The notes beneath the pieces are model-generated. The model saw nothing but the letters and a program-made list of their open reading frames with translations, was not told the DNA's origin and made no database searches. Both the position numbers and the translations under genes were made by a program. Shown here one piece after another: positions 34,479 through 42,722 of a stretch of DNA of 64,000 nt (positions within the stretch are counted from its first letter, which is position 1; every line of letters begins with the position of its first letter). This stretch comes from Balneola sp. (lineage in GTDB: Bacteria > Bacteroidota > Rhodothermia > Balneolales > Balneolaceae): assembly GCA_003712055.1 (NCBI GenBank), contig RHLJ01000004.1:1-64000 (forward strand). The letters run 5' to 3'.

Positions 34479-34551
34479 ATATATACTGATTGTCATATAC
34501 CTTTTTTTAAGAAATCACTTATGCTTATTGACGTCTCCTTAATTTGGACCT

Positions 34552-35721
34552 TTGATTAAAAAAATTATCTCCATATTAACCTTTTCTCTCTATTCGATTT
34601 TTGTTTATGCTCAGCATGATTCACTAAAACAAGCCGCCCCTTATGCATTCATCCTCGACTATTTTGAAAAGGAAAATTTCTCAGGTCTTCATTTCCAAGA
34701 AATAGACTCTGTTAATTTTGATACTTTAGCAAAAACTAGAGACTTCCACCTTTCCATAAGCGATCATCCTATAGAACTTTCCACAAAGCAAAAAGTTCTT
34801 TCAAATCCGTTCTACTCTGATGACTTTGGTTATTTCAAAAATAGGGACATCAATTACCCGATCTCGTATTCCACCATTTATGAAAACAAGCTTATCTCAT
34901 TATTTAGAAATGGCCGTTTTCTAGTTCATTCGTTAACGAATTTTGAACGGGACAAAAGCTTTGAGAAGCAACTTAATACGAAGAAGTTTTCCTATCACTG
35001 GTTTATAGATGGAAAACTATATGCAAGAACAAAGAACCGGTTTTTTGGACGCTTATTAGTTTGGGAAAATAACCGATGGACCAAAGCTAAGATCCGAATC
35101 CCGGTAAAAAACCAGCCCACTTTTTATGATACTAAGGACTATATCATTTTTGGTGACTGTTTTGGGGAGTGGGGCGGCTCGATATATTTCTATGAAAGAG
35201 AAACTCATGACATCTTTTTTACGGAATCTACCTGTACTACTTCGGTCTTCTGGAAGGAAAATAGTTACTTCGTTTTGAGTAACCTTGGGCATTTGTTTGG
35301 GCGAGCCGTTTACAGTTCAATCAATGACCCCTCAAAACTTTCAAATAGAAAGGATTTTGATGTAAATAAAGAAGAAAGTCATATAGCGATTGGACATAAA
35401 GATACTACAAGTGAGAGACAGGAAGTCTTTGAGTTTTTCGACCTTCAACTATTCTCCACTTTCTATTTAAAGGACAGGCAGCTTTATATTGCACATATTA
35501 AAGAACTTACTTTTTTAATAGAGATATTGGGTTCAGAATTCCAGATTGTTCACCCGCTTTTTAATAGCGATTTATATACTCATGACCCTATAACCAGAAA
35601 GTATGGAGAGAATATTCTCATAAACCTTACTCATTATGGAACCGCATATGATCGGGAAACTTCCGTGATAATTATCAATGAAAATGGCATAACTAAGTTA
35701 GATTGGAATGAAGCCCATTGA
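34552..35721 (+). CDS. secreted hypothetical protein, beta-rich
   Basis: 389 residues. Begins at TTG 34552, chosen because the signal peptide starts there (IKKIISILTFSLYSIFVYAQ) and no in-frame ATG is nearby. The mature part has repeated beta-strand and aromatic patterns (KLISLFRNGRFLVHS, DYIIFGDCFGEWGGSIYFYE, NSYFVLSNLGHLFG) that look like blades of a propeller, but I recognise no family. It overlaps the next gene by 14 bp, so the two are coupled. Confidence 0.65.
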   Translation: MIKKIISILTFSLYSIFVYAQHDSLKQAAPYAFILDYFEKENFSGLHFQEIDSVNFDTLAKTRDFHLSISDHPIELSTKQKVLSNPFYSDDFGYFKNRDINYPISYSTIYENKLISLFRNGRFLVHSLTNFERDKSFEKQLNTKKFSYHWFIDGKLYARTKNRFFGRLLVWENNRWTKAKIRIPVKNQPTFYDTKDYIIFGDCFGEWGGSIYFYERETHDIFFTESTCTTSVFWKENSYFVLSNLGHLFGRAVYSSINDPSKLSNRKDFDVNKEESHIAIGHKDTTSERQEVFEFFDLQLFSTFYLKDRQLYIAHIKELTFLIEILGSEFQIVHPLFNSDLYTHDPITRKYGENILINLTHYGTAYDRETSVIIINENGITKLDWNEAH

Positions 35722-36211
35722 TTCTTTTATAAATAAAAAGCGGCTTCTATCTGTAGTCCTATTCACTTTCTCGGCATTAATCGTTTGGGGCTTATTTGTC
35801 TTTTTTATGTATGGGAGAGAATTCTGGGGTGGGGATCCATTTATTCTTGGAGGCTTGCTTTCAGCTCTTTCTGCTTCTTTAATAGTGAGCTACAAAATAT
35901 CCCCAAGAATCTATAATTATCAGTCATTAGAGAGTCGCTTATCGCTTCCTTTTGGCCTTGGGGTTTTAATAACCCTGCTCAGCTATTTATTAGGATCGGT
36001 TTTGTTTGGTATAAGCTTTTCTCTATTTGAAATGCTTGAGGGATCCGGTTTTATATTGGATAAACAGGCTATACAGGGAGCTTTTTTACTGATTATTGTA
36101 GGTTTCCTCTATTGCATTACCTTCATGAGTCCTGGGTTTATTCTGGGAGGAATAGTAGGAATCCTTGTTTTTAGGCTTACTCGGGAGAAGGAATTTAACT
36201 CGACTTCATGA
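35708..36211 (+). CDS. small multi-pass membrane protein, unknown
   Basis: 167 residues with about four membrane helices: LLSVVLFTFSALIVWGLFVF, then PFILGGLLSALSASLIV, FGLGVLITLLSYLLGSVLF and GAFLLIIVGFLYCI through the C-terminus. No family recognised. It overlaps the gene before and the start of the decayed gene after it (ATGA at 36208-36211), so all three were once one operon. Confidence 0.65.
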   Translation: MKPIDSFINKKRLLSVVLFTFSALIVWGLFVFFMYGREFWGGDPFILGGLLSALSASLIVSYKISPRIYNYQSLESRLSLPFGLGVLITLLSYLLGSVLFGISFSLFEMLEGSGFILDKQAIQGAFLLIIVGFLYCITFMSPGFILGGIVGILVFRLTREKEFNSTS

Positions 36212-36812
36212 ATATGAAATACAATTACAGTACACTTCTCCTTTTGGTTAGCCTTCTTTTTGCTCTCAATGCTTCGGCGCAAGTTAATGTAGATTTGATT
36301 TATGTACTGATTCATTGATACAACTTGAATACCAACTCGTTGATTTGGAGAGTGAAGTCTTTTATGACTCAGAAAATTTTCAGATAAATGTTCCTTTAGG
36401 TAGCTATTTGCTTCTTGCTGATTTTTGGAGAGGAGACTTTTATATCGGAGCCAGCAAAAATCTTCGTGTTGATTCTTATGAAGATCTATCAGATACCCTT
36501 GATATATATGAGATTGATTTATCATCGGACGGAGTCCTTCATACAAAAAATTACTACATCACACATTGTTGTAAAATTGCAGATGGAGAACTAACTGCTC
36601 ATTAAAGAAACGGCGCTATCCGGATGAAGGGACTTTATTATAACGGTTACCCCATCAGTGAAACTATCTATAGAAAAGATGGAAGTATTTGGAGAAAATC
36701 TTGGTACAAGCCAAGTACCATAGTCGATTTTTGCAAAATAGAATACTACAACGAAAAAAATGAACTAGTTGAAATCACAACTGATGACTTTGAGCTTAAT
36801 TATAAGCACTAA
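36208..36812 (+). pseudogene. decayed secreted MORN/YwqK-like gene (one frameshift, one nonsense codon)
   Basis: ATG 36208 overlaps the previous stop and opens a clear signal peptide (LLLLVSLLFALNASAQ), but this frame stops at about 36318. From about 36291 the next frame continues sensibly (FDLCTDSLIQLEYQLVD ... KIADGELTAH) to TAA at 36603. The same frame then resumes at once with RNGAIRMKGLYYNGYP to 36812, where a TAY codon in place of TAA would give HYRNGAIRMKG, the typical MORN-variant block of YwqK-type antitoxin-like proteins. One indel near 36288 and one nonsense change thus explain the break. Confidence 0.7.
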
Positions 36813-36878
36813 AATAGGTGGAGTTTTAATACTTTTGTGATTTACTGGGAACCCTTGCATAAAAACTGCATATAATGT

Positions 36879-36895
36879 ACTTTGAAATTAAAAGT
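36879..36895. promoter_or_regulatory. operator-like palindrome, copy 1
   Basis: ACTTTGAAATTAAAAGT, embedded in the perfect stem GTACTTT/AAAGTAC (36877-36897). It matches 15 of 17 positions of the palindrome at 37831-37847. It ends 7 bp before the ATG at 36903, so bound protein would block initiation. The likely ligand is the winged-helix regulator encoded at 37515 (inference). Confidence 0.6.
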
Positions 36896-36902
36896 ACTTT
36901 TC

Positions 36903-37508
36903 ATGGAAGAAAAAAGAGATTATACACAGGACCTTTCTGATATCCGCTCGATGATGGAGCGCTCCTCTAAATTTCTTTCCCTTTCGGGTTGGGCGGGCAT
37001 TATGGCCGGCTTATATGCAATAACTGGAGCCTGGGCCGCTTACTCTTTTTTCGACTTCTTCCCGGATGAGCTCTTCTATACTTCCGATTCCCAAAATGAA
37101 GTGATACTTATTGCACTTGGCGTCTTGTTGCTGGCATTAGTTACTGCCATCCTATTTTCTAGAAGCCAGGCTCGAAAAAAGGAGGAGAAGATCTGGAATG
37201 CTACTTCAAGAAGATTATTAGGGAATATGGCCATTCCATTAATCGTGGGAGGATTTGTTATTTCCATGCTGGTTTCGATTGATCTAATCGGGCTTGTGGC
37301 TCCTATGATGCTCATCTTCTATGGGCTCTCTCTAGTTATCGCGGGGAACTTTACCATTAGTGAAGTAAGGTGGATGGGCTTTGTACAGTTGGGCCTGGGT
37401 CTACTGGCAGCATGGTTTGTTGAGTATGGCCTCATCTTGTGGGTGCTTGGCTTTGGCGTAGTTCATATTGTATATGGCATATATATGCATTTCAACTTCA
37501 AGCGGTGA
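36903..37508 (+). CDS. multi-pass membrane protein of a regulator-linked operon
   Basis: 201 residues from ATG 36903; the upstream in-frame extension overlaps the operator and is unlikely. A short cytoplasmic N-terminus (DYTQDLSDIRSMMERSSKF) precedes about six membrane helices, including WAGIMAGLYAITGAWAAY, LIALGVLLLALVTAILF and MAIPLIVGGFVISMLV. Transport or stress function is unknown. The winged-helix regulator follows after 6 bp and the membrane gene at 37882 shares the operator, giving a three-gene unit common in Bacteroidota relatives (family impression). Confidence 0.75.
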   Translation: MEEKRDYTQDLSDIRSMMERSSKFLSLSGWAGIMAGLYAITGAWAAYSFFDFFPDELFYTSDSQNEVILIALGVLLLALVTAILFSRSQARKKEEKIWNATSRRLLGNMAIPLIVGGFVISMLVSIDLIGLVAPMMLIFYGLSLVIAGNFTISEVRWMGFVQLGLGLLAAWFVEYGLILWVLGFGVVHIVYGIYMHFNFKR

Positions 37509-37514
37509 TTAATA

Positions 37515-37814
37515 GTGAAGGGAAGCTTTGTAGAATTACATAAGGCGTTCGAAAGCCGGATCAGGCTAGGCATTATGTCGGCACTTGCGGTAAATGACAC
37601 CCTGGACTTTAATGCGCTAAAGGAGTTTCTGGATGTCACGGATGGAAACCTGGCCACCCACATCAAAAAACTGGAGCAAGCAGGCTTTATTGGCATTGAG
37701 AAAAGTTTTGTAGACCGAAAACCCAATACCAGATACTTCATCACTCAAGAAGGAAAAGAAGCTTTTGAGGATCACCTAAAAGCATTGGAATCCATCATTA
37801 ACTCTCAGAAATAA
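37515..37814 (+). CDS. winged-helix transcriptional regulator (MarR/ArsR-like)
   Basis: 99 residues from GTG 37515. Compact winged helix: IRLGIMSALAVNDTLDFNALKEFL, then VTDGNLATHIKKLEQAGFI (recognition helix) and the wing VDRKPNTRYFITQEGKEAF. The GNLATH-type helix is typical of the small single-domain regulators annotated as winged helix DNA-binding. It should bind as a dimer to the ACTTTG...CAAAGT palindromes present before both neighbouring membrane genes (inference). Confidence 0.85.
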   Translation: MKGSFVELHKAFESRIRLGIMSALAVNDTLDFNALKEFLDVTDGNLATHIKKLEQAGFIGIEKSFVDRKPNTRYFITQEGKEAFEDHLKALESIINSQK

Positions 37815-37830
37815 AAAATTTTACTCTTTT

Positions 37831-37847
37831 ACTTTGAAATACAAAGT
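37831..37847. promoter_or_regulatory. operator-like palindrome, copy 2
   Basis: ACTTTG-AAATA-CAAAGT, a perfect 6-bp-arm palindrome 34 bp before the ATG at 37882. It is nearly identical to the one at 36879-36895. Confidence 0.65.
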
Positions 37848-37881
37848 GACTTAGCTAATACTAAATAACACCTCTACTCCT

Positions 37882-38406
37882 ATGAATGCTCAAAACCCAT
37901 CCTACAAATCAACTATGCTGATTGCCCTTGGCGCTGCCAGTATTTTACTAATTCCATTGATCGCCATGTTCTTTACCGAAGAGGTAGATTGGGGCCTGGT
38001 TGACTTTCTAATCGCCTGGATCATGCTGTTTGGTACAGGTATAACCTATAAACTAATCTCTCTAAAGATGTCACAAAGTGTTCAATATAAAATAGCTACT
38101 GGCCTTGCTGTTGTTGGGCTTCTCTTGATTGTCTGGGTTAATCTCGCGGTTGGAATCATCGGGAATGAAGAAAACCCTGTCAATCTGATCTTTTATGCGG
38201 TTCATGTGGTAGGCACTTTGGGGACTTTTATTTCTCGTTTTGATGCAACGGGGATGTCCTATACTGCTTACGCCATGTCTGTTACTATGGTGATAATTGG
38301 TCTAATTACCTTAATAGCTGGATGGGGCTTCGTTCCTATACTCACGGCCTTCTTTGGTATTCTTTTTCTGATTTCGGGGATGCTGTACCGAAAGGCTGCT
38401 GAATAA
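37882..38406 (+). CDS. multi-pass membrane protein under the shared operator
   Basis: 174 residues with about five membrane helices (STMLIALGAASILLIPLIAM, LIAWIMLFGTGITYKL, ATGLAVVGLLLIVWVNLAVG and two more). Function unknown. It has its own copy of the palindromic operator, so it is probably co-regulated with the membrane protein at 36903 by the intervening winged-helix protein. The gene is followed by a long AT-rich palindrome. Confidence 0.75.
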   Translation: MNAQNPSYKSTMLIALGAASILLIPLIAMFFTEEVDWGLVDFLIAWIMLFGTGITYKLISLKMSQSVQYKIATGLAVVGLLLIVWVNLAVGIIGNEENPVNLIFYAVHVVGTLGTFISRFDATGMSYTAYAMSVTMVIIGLITLIAGWGFVPILTAFFGILFLISGMLYRKAAE

Positions 38407-38410
38407 GGTT

Positions 38411-38457
38411 TTCAATTGAGAATTATTCAATTGGCAATTGAATAATTCTTAATTGAA
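38411..38457. repeat. 47-bp near-perfect palindrome
   Basis: Arms of 23 bp around a single G at 38434 (left arm ...AATTATTCAATTG, right arm CAATTGAATAATT...), 22 of 23 positions complementary. It begins 5 bp past a stop codon and is built from the repeated word CAATTGA/AATTATT. A terminator or cruciform-forming repeat is likely. Confidence 0.65.
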
Positions 38458-38535
38458 TCCCATGAGAATTTTTTTCTAACCTGATCTTTTCATTCGTTCT
38501 GGTTAACATTCGTCAAACAAATTGATTTAATTGCC

Positions 38536-39573
38536 ATGAAACGAATTTTATACCCACTACTTGCTGTTTTTCTTTTAGTATCCTGCAAAAGCTCTTCCGG
38601 TGAAGACGCCACTAATACTGGCATTGATGGGCCTTTGGACCCTTATGCTCAAAACGCGGCTCTCGGAAGGGGTATTAATTTAGGTAATGCCCTGGAGGCA
38701 CCTAGCGAAGGTGAGTGGGGTATTGTTCTTCAGTCAGAATGGTTCCGACTTATTAAGGAAGCTGGCTTTAACAGTGTCCGAATTCCTATTCGCTGGTCAG
38801 CGCATACTTCAGAAGAAGCTCCCTACACCATTGATGAAGATTTCTTCCTTCGGGTAGATTGGGCTATACAGCAAGCGTTAAACAATGATCTCATGGTAAT
38901 GATTAATATCCACCACTATGAAGAAATCTTTGAGCAGCCTGCCCAGGAACGCGACAAATTCCTTTCGATTTGGGAGCAGATTTCCGAGAGATACAAAGAT
39001 CAGCCTAAAGAAGTCCTTTTCGAAATTCTTAATGAACCCCATAATGAGCTTACTGCAGAACTTTGGAATGATTTGCTTCCTCTTGGACTAGAAAAAATCC
39101 GGGAGCACAACCCTTATCGAACGGTTGTTATTGGAGCCGCAGAGTGGGGCGGTGTACCGGGGCTACTCAAATTGGATATTCCTGATGATGGTAACCTGAT
39201 CGTGACAGTTCATTATTACGAGCCTTTCCAATTTACTCATCAAGGGGCAAGCTGGGTTGACGGAGCAAATGCATGGCTTGGAACAAGCTGGGACGGGACC
39301 GCGGCTGAGGTTGCAGCAGTAGAAAATCACTTTCAGACTATTGTGGATTGGGGAGAAGACCGTGGCGTCCCTATAAACATTGGAGAGTTTGGGGCTTTTA
39401 GTGCTGCAGACTCCCCATCCAGAGGCCGCTGGACAGAAGCTATCGTCAGTTTTGCTTTGGAGAACGACATGAGCTATCATTATTGGGAGTTTGCCTCCGG
39501 GTTTGGAATTTATAATCCAAATGACGGAAGCTGGGATGTTGAGCTATTAAGAGCGCTAACGGAAACAGAATAA
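38536..39573 (+). CDS. GH5-family endoglucanase-like lipoprotein
   Basis: 345 residues. Lipobox LLVSC, Cys17. The GH5 catalytic barrel covers ~40-340: the start GRGINLGNALE, GFNSVRIPIRW, the acid/base FEILNEP (Glu167), VHYYEP with the conserved His/Tyr, and the nucleophile in NIGEFGAF (Glu284). It should cleave beta-1,4-glucans or related beta-glucans outside the cytoplasm. No carbohydrate-binding module or SusCD pair is near, so it is not part of an obvious polysaccharide locus. Confidence 0.92.
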   Translation: MKRILYPLLAVFLLVSCKSSSGEDATNTGIDGPLDPYAQNAALGRGINLGNALEAPSEGEWGIVLQSEWFRLIKEAGFNSVRIPIRWSAHTSEEAPYTIDEDFFLRVDWAIQQALNNDLMVMINIHHYEEIFEQPAQERDKFLSIWEQISERYKDQPKEVLFEILNEPHNELTAELWNDLLPLGLEKIREHNPYRTVVIGAAEWGGVPGLLKLDIPDDGNLIVTVHYYEPFQFTHQGASWVDGANAWLGTSWDGTAAEVAAVENHFQTIVDWGEDRGVPINIGEFGAFSAADSPSRGRWTEAIVSFALENDMSYHYWEFASGFGIYNPNDGSWDVELLRALTETE

Positions 39574-39632
39574 GCTCCTTTGCCGGAACGGAGATGTAGT
39601 TTTTCGGTTTATGGAGTACCGAACACACTACT

Positions 39633-40388
39633 ATGGAATCTCCAAGCGGACAGCCTTCGATAGAACTCTTTGGGATAACCATCATGGAACCGATGGTTAC
39701 CTTTACCGATCTGTGGATTACCGCAGTGTGTGTGTATGCTTTTGTCCGGTTAAGAAAATTAAATAAGCCCGGTAAAGTCCATCAATATATGAGATGGTAT
39801 TTCCTCATTATGGGCTTGGCTACTTTTCTTGGGGGTATTTTAGGACACGCCTTTCAGTATGCCGTTGGGTTGGAATGGAAGCTGCCGGGCTGGTTAATAA
39901 GCATGATTGCTGTAATGGCGGTTGAACGGGCTTCTATTATGCACGCTCAGCCTATTATTAATGAGAGATTTGGTCGCTTTTTAGAGGTTACCAATGTACT
40001 TGAGCTCCTGACTTTCGCTGTCATCACCTTCATCACGCTGGATTTCTTCTATATCAAAGTGCATTCTGCCTATGGTTTGGGGCTTGTTGTACTCCCACTT
40101 CATTTCCTTGTCTTTAAAAAAACGGAAAACCCTGCCAGTAGGATTTTTGTGTTGACGGTTCTCTTTGCTACCCTGGCCGCCTTTTTCTATACAAGCAAAA
40201 TTGGTATTCACACATGGTTCAATCATCTGGATGTTGCCCACACGGTAATGGCTATCAGTATGTATTGTTTTTATCGCGGAACTCTTATTCTTGAGGTGAT
40301 GAAACCAGAAGATATTCTGGATAAACAACCTACATTCACACAAACAGTAAAAGCTTTATTTAATAAAGATGGGATGGTTCAAAAATAA
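39633..40388 (+). CDS. seven-helix membrane protein, unknown
   Basis: 251 residues with about seven membrane helices: FTDLWITAVCVYAFVRL, YFLIMGLATFLGGILGHAF, WLISMIAVMAVERASI, LLTFAVITFITLDFFYI, LGLVVLPLHFLVF, IFVLTVLFATLAAFFYT and a last one at HTVMAISMYCFYRG. Several His lie in or beside the helices (GHAF, HTWFNHLDVAH), which recalls PAQR/CREST-like hydrolases or haem proteins, but the pattern is not decisive. The stop overlaps the next gene by 20 bp. Confidence 0.7.
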   Translation: MESPSGQPSIELFGITIMEPMVTFTDLWITAVCVYAFVRLRKLNKPGKVHQYMRWYFLIMGLATFLGGILGHAFQYAVGLEWKLPGWLISMIAVMAVERASIMHAQPIINERFGRFLEVTNVLELLTFAVITFITLDFFYIKVHSAYGLGLVVLPLHFLVFKKTENPASRIFVLTVLFATLAAFFYTSKIGIHTWFNHLDVAHTVMAISMYCFYRGTLILEVMKPEDILDKQPTFTQTVKALFNKDGMVQK

Positions 40389-40824
40389 GAAGAAGGGAGT
40401 CCCTCCTCATACCTGGTATCCCGAAATACTCCACTGGCAGGAGGGGGACAAGATAAATTGTTGGAATATTGCCCAGGCCATTGCCGTAGGCTGGAAATTT
40501 GACTGGGGTACGTTTAGAAAGTACTCAAATGCTGATAATGCACATGGTCAATACATCTTTACTTATAAAAGTGTTGATGAGCACGGAAAGATTTACCTCA
40601 CGGATGATGATGAGCATATTGTCGAATTTCATTTTTTCAGATTCATCAAATATGCCCGTAACGAAAGCCTAAAGAGCAGGAATATGCTTTCAAAGGTAAA
40701 CAACTCTCAGGAATACATGGAGCTAATGAAGAATTTCCAACAGGCATTTAATGAATTGCAGGAAGGGGATAATCACCCAAAAAGACTTGGGCCTGAGTCA
40801 GATACGGAGAGTAAAAGTTCATAA
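40369..40824 (+). CDS. hypothetical protein, probably cytoplasmic
   Basis: 151 residues, rich in aromatics in its first half (WYPEILHWQEGDKINCWN, WKFDWGTFRKYSN) and with a hydrophilic, acidic C-terminal tail (ESDTESKSS). No signal peptide or membrane helix. No family recognised. Translation is coupled by a 20-bp overlap to the seven-helix membrane protein upstream, suggesting a peripheral partner (inference). Confidence 0.65.
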   Translation: MGWFKNKKKGVPPHTWYPEILHWQEGDKINCWNIAQAIAVGWKFDWGTFRKYSNADNAHGQYIFTYKSVDEHGKIYLTDDDEHIVEFHFFRFIKYARNESLKSRNMLSKVNNSQEYMELMKNFQQAFNELQEGDNHPKRLGPESDTESKSS

Positions 40825-40893
40825 AAATAGGATCGACTCCTTCCCGTTTTTATGAAAACTGAGTTTATTGGCAGAGAACTAACTAATTGTGCC

Positions 40894-42294
40894 ATGAAAA
40901 AGCCCCTTACTCTTCTTTCTGTAACAGCTATTGCTCTCGTAGCTTTTTTCCTCCTGCCCGACAGATCCCTTCTTGATGAAGGTGGTGTTTCGTACGAATC
41001 CGACTATCCGTATAAAGGTACTTTTGCATTTACCAATGTAAATGTTATTCCAATGACTGAGGAGGGTCTGGTTTTAGAAAATCATACAGTGATTGTAAAA
41101 GATGGAGTTATCACTACCGTTACCGATTCAGACAGGATCAAGTTTACTCCTGACACCGAAATTATTGATGGTACCGGAAAGTACCTGATGCCAGGCCTGG
41201 CAGAAATGCACGGCCATGTCCCTCCAACTCACCCGTCTCCTAATGCGCCCTCTTACTTTAACAACGAATATGTAGAGCATACCCTTTTTCTATATGTATC
41301 CGCTGGAATAACTACTGTTCGGGGTATGCTGGGTTATGACCATCAACTAGAATTAAAAGACCGGGTGAATAAAGGAGAGCTTATTGGGCCAAATTTATAT
41401 TTAGCTGGCCCCAGTTTTAATGGAAATACAGTTAGCTCCCCGGAACAAGCCGAAGAAAAAGTAATCCAGCAGGTTGAGGAAGGCTGGGATTTATTGAAAA
41501 TACATCCTGGGCTTACCCTTGATGAATATAATGCAATGGCTGAGAAAGCGAATGAACTTGGTATCGCCTTTGGGGGTCATGTACCTGCTGATGTCGGTAT
41601 TGTAAGAGCAATCGATGCCGGGCAGTTAACCATGGACCACACGGATGGATACGTAGCCTATTTAAGTGCTTTTGAAGGCGCAGAGCGTGAAACTAAAATG
41701 GCTGAAATCATTCAAAAAACACTGGATAACGACGTTTGGATAGTGCCAACGCAAGCCCTCTGGGAAACCATTATCGGAGCGGGAGACTATGAAGCCATGC
41801 AACAATATGACGAGCTCAAATATATTCCTCAGGCCGTTCGAAACGGGTACAATAACTGGGTAAACAATAACATCAAGAATAATCCCAACCTAAATGTGGA
41901 AGATGCGCTCGAGCACGCCGAGCTGCGACGGGTACTTTTAGAAAAAATGAATGAGGCCGGGGTCTTTATTCTAATGGGTACCGATGCGCCTCAACTTTTC
42001 AGTGTTCCGGGGTTCTCAATCCATAGAGAACTTCCAAAAATGGTTGAAGCAGGAATGAGTCCTTATGAAATCATTCATTCTGGCACTAAAAATGTGGGTG
42101 ACTATTTTGATGACCGGGCAAATTTTGGAACTATTGAAGATGGTAAAAGAGCTGATCTCATCCTTGTTAATTCAAATCCTCTTGAGGATATAGCAAATAT
42201 CCAAAACCATTCAGGAGTAATGGTGATGGGAAACTGGCTTTCCCGTGAAATGATTGATGAAAAATTGAAGGAAATTGAGGCATCTTATAATTGA
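40894..42294 (+). CDS. secreted amidohydrolase-family metal enzyme
   Basis: 466 residues from the ATG at 40894, which opens a clean signal anchor (KPLTLLSVTAIALVAFFLL); an ATG at 40852 would add 14 hydrophilic residues. Amidohydrolase fold: IIDGTGKYLMPGLAEMHGHV holds the HxH metal pair, then GGHVPADVG, TMDHTDGY and FILMGTDAPQ with the catalytic Asp, and a C-terminal beta sandwich (GTIEDGKRADLILVN). It most resembles imidazolonepropionase/prolidase-like secreted hydrolases. Substrate unknown. Confidence 0.88.
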   Translation: MKKPLTLLSVTAIALVAFFLLPDRSLLDEGGVSYESDYPYKGTFAFTNVNVIPMTEEGLVLENHTVIVKDGVITTVTDSDRIKFTPDTEIIDGTGKYLMPGLAEMHGHVPPTHPSPNAPSYFNNEYVEHTLFLYVSAGITTVRGMLGYDHQLELKDRVNKGELIGPNLYLAGPSFNGNTVSSPEQAEEKVIQQVEEGWDLLKIHPGLTLDEYNAMAEKANELGIAFGGHVPADVGIVRAIDAGQLTMDHTDGYVAYLSAFEGAERETKMAEIIQKTLDNDVWIVPTQALWETIIGAGDYEAMQQYDELKYIPQAVRNGYNNWVNNNIKNNPNLNVEDALEHAELRRVLLEKMNEAGVFILMGTDAPQLFSVPGFSIHRELPKMVEAGMSPYEIIHSGTKNVGDYFDDRANFGTIEDGKRADLILVNSNPLEDIANIQNHSGVMVMGNWLSREMIDEKLKEIEASYN

Positions 42295-42312
42295 TTTAGA
42301 TCATTTATTAGA

Positions 42313-42633
42313 ATGACTATTCAGACGATTCTATTCTATGTAGGCTTTGTATTAGTAGGGGCTTTTTTTCTTCATATCGTCTGGTTCACAGAAAGAATGA
42401 AAAAAGTAGCTCCTGGTATATATAAAGACCTTGGCGAACCCGAGTTTGGGTTCTTTTCTATCAAGAGATATCGAGCAGGAAAAAAGCTCATGAACTACTT
42501 AAGAAGGGGTGAGCACCTTCATTTAGAGGATAAAAAGCTATTAAAATTGGGTACCCGTATTCGTGTATTGCGACTCCTGGTCTTTTTAGAATTTGCCACT
42601 CTTTTCCTTCTGAATATTCTTCTCTCTGAATAA
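42313..42633 (+). CDS. small two-helix membrane protein
   Basis: 106 residues. Helix 1 is ILFYVGFVLVGAFFLHIVWF, helix 2 VLRLLVFLEFATLFLLNILL, with a basic cytoplasmic loop between them (KKLMNYLRRGEHLHLEDKKLLK). No family recognised. It lies 18 bp after the amidohydrolase and is probably co-transcribed. Confidence 0.65.
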   Translation: MTIQTILFYVGFVLVGAFFLHIVWFTERMKKVAPGIYKDLGEPEFGFFSIKRYRAGKKLMNYLRRGEHLHLEDKKLLKLGTRIRVLRLLVFLEFATLFLLNILLSE

Positions 42634-42722
42634 CCTTTTTCTATATATACCTGGTATAAAATCCTTCTTTGATAGCACAAACTTTTTGATAAATTGAAGA
42701 GCCTTTAACCAAACCTTCTTTT

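Noticed and set aside
36109-36546. 145-codon minus-strand frame
   Set aside because: It is antisense to the membrane gene end and the decayed YwqK-like gene, and has no plausible domain.
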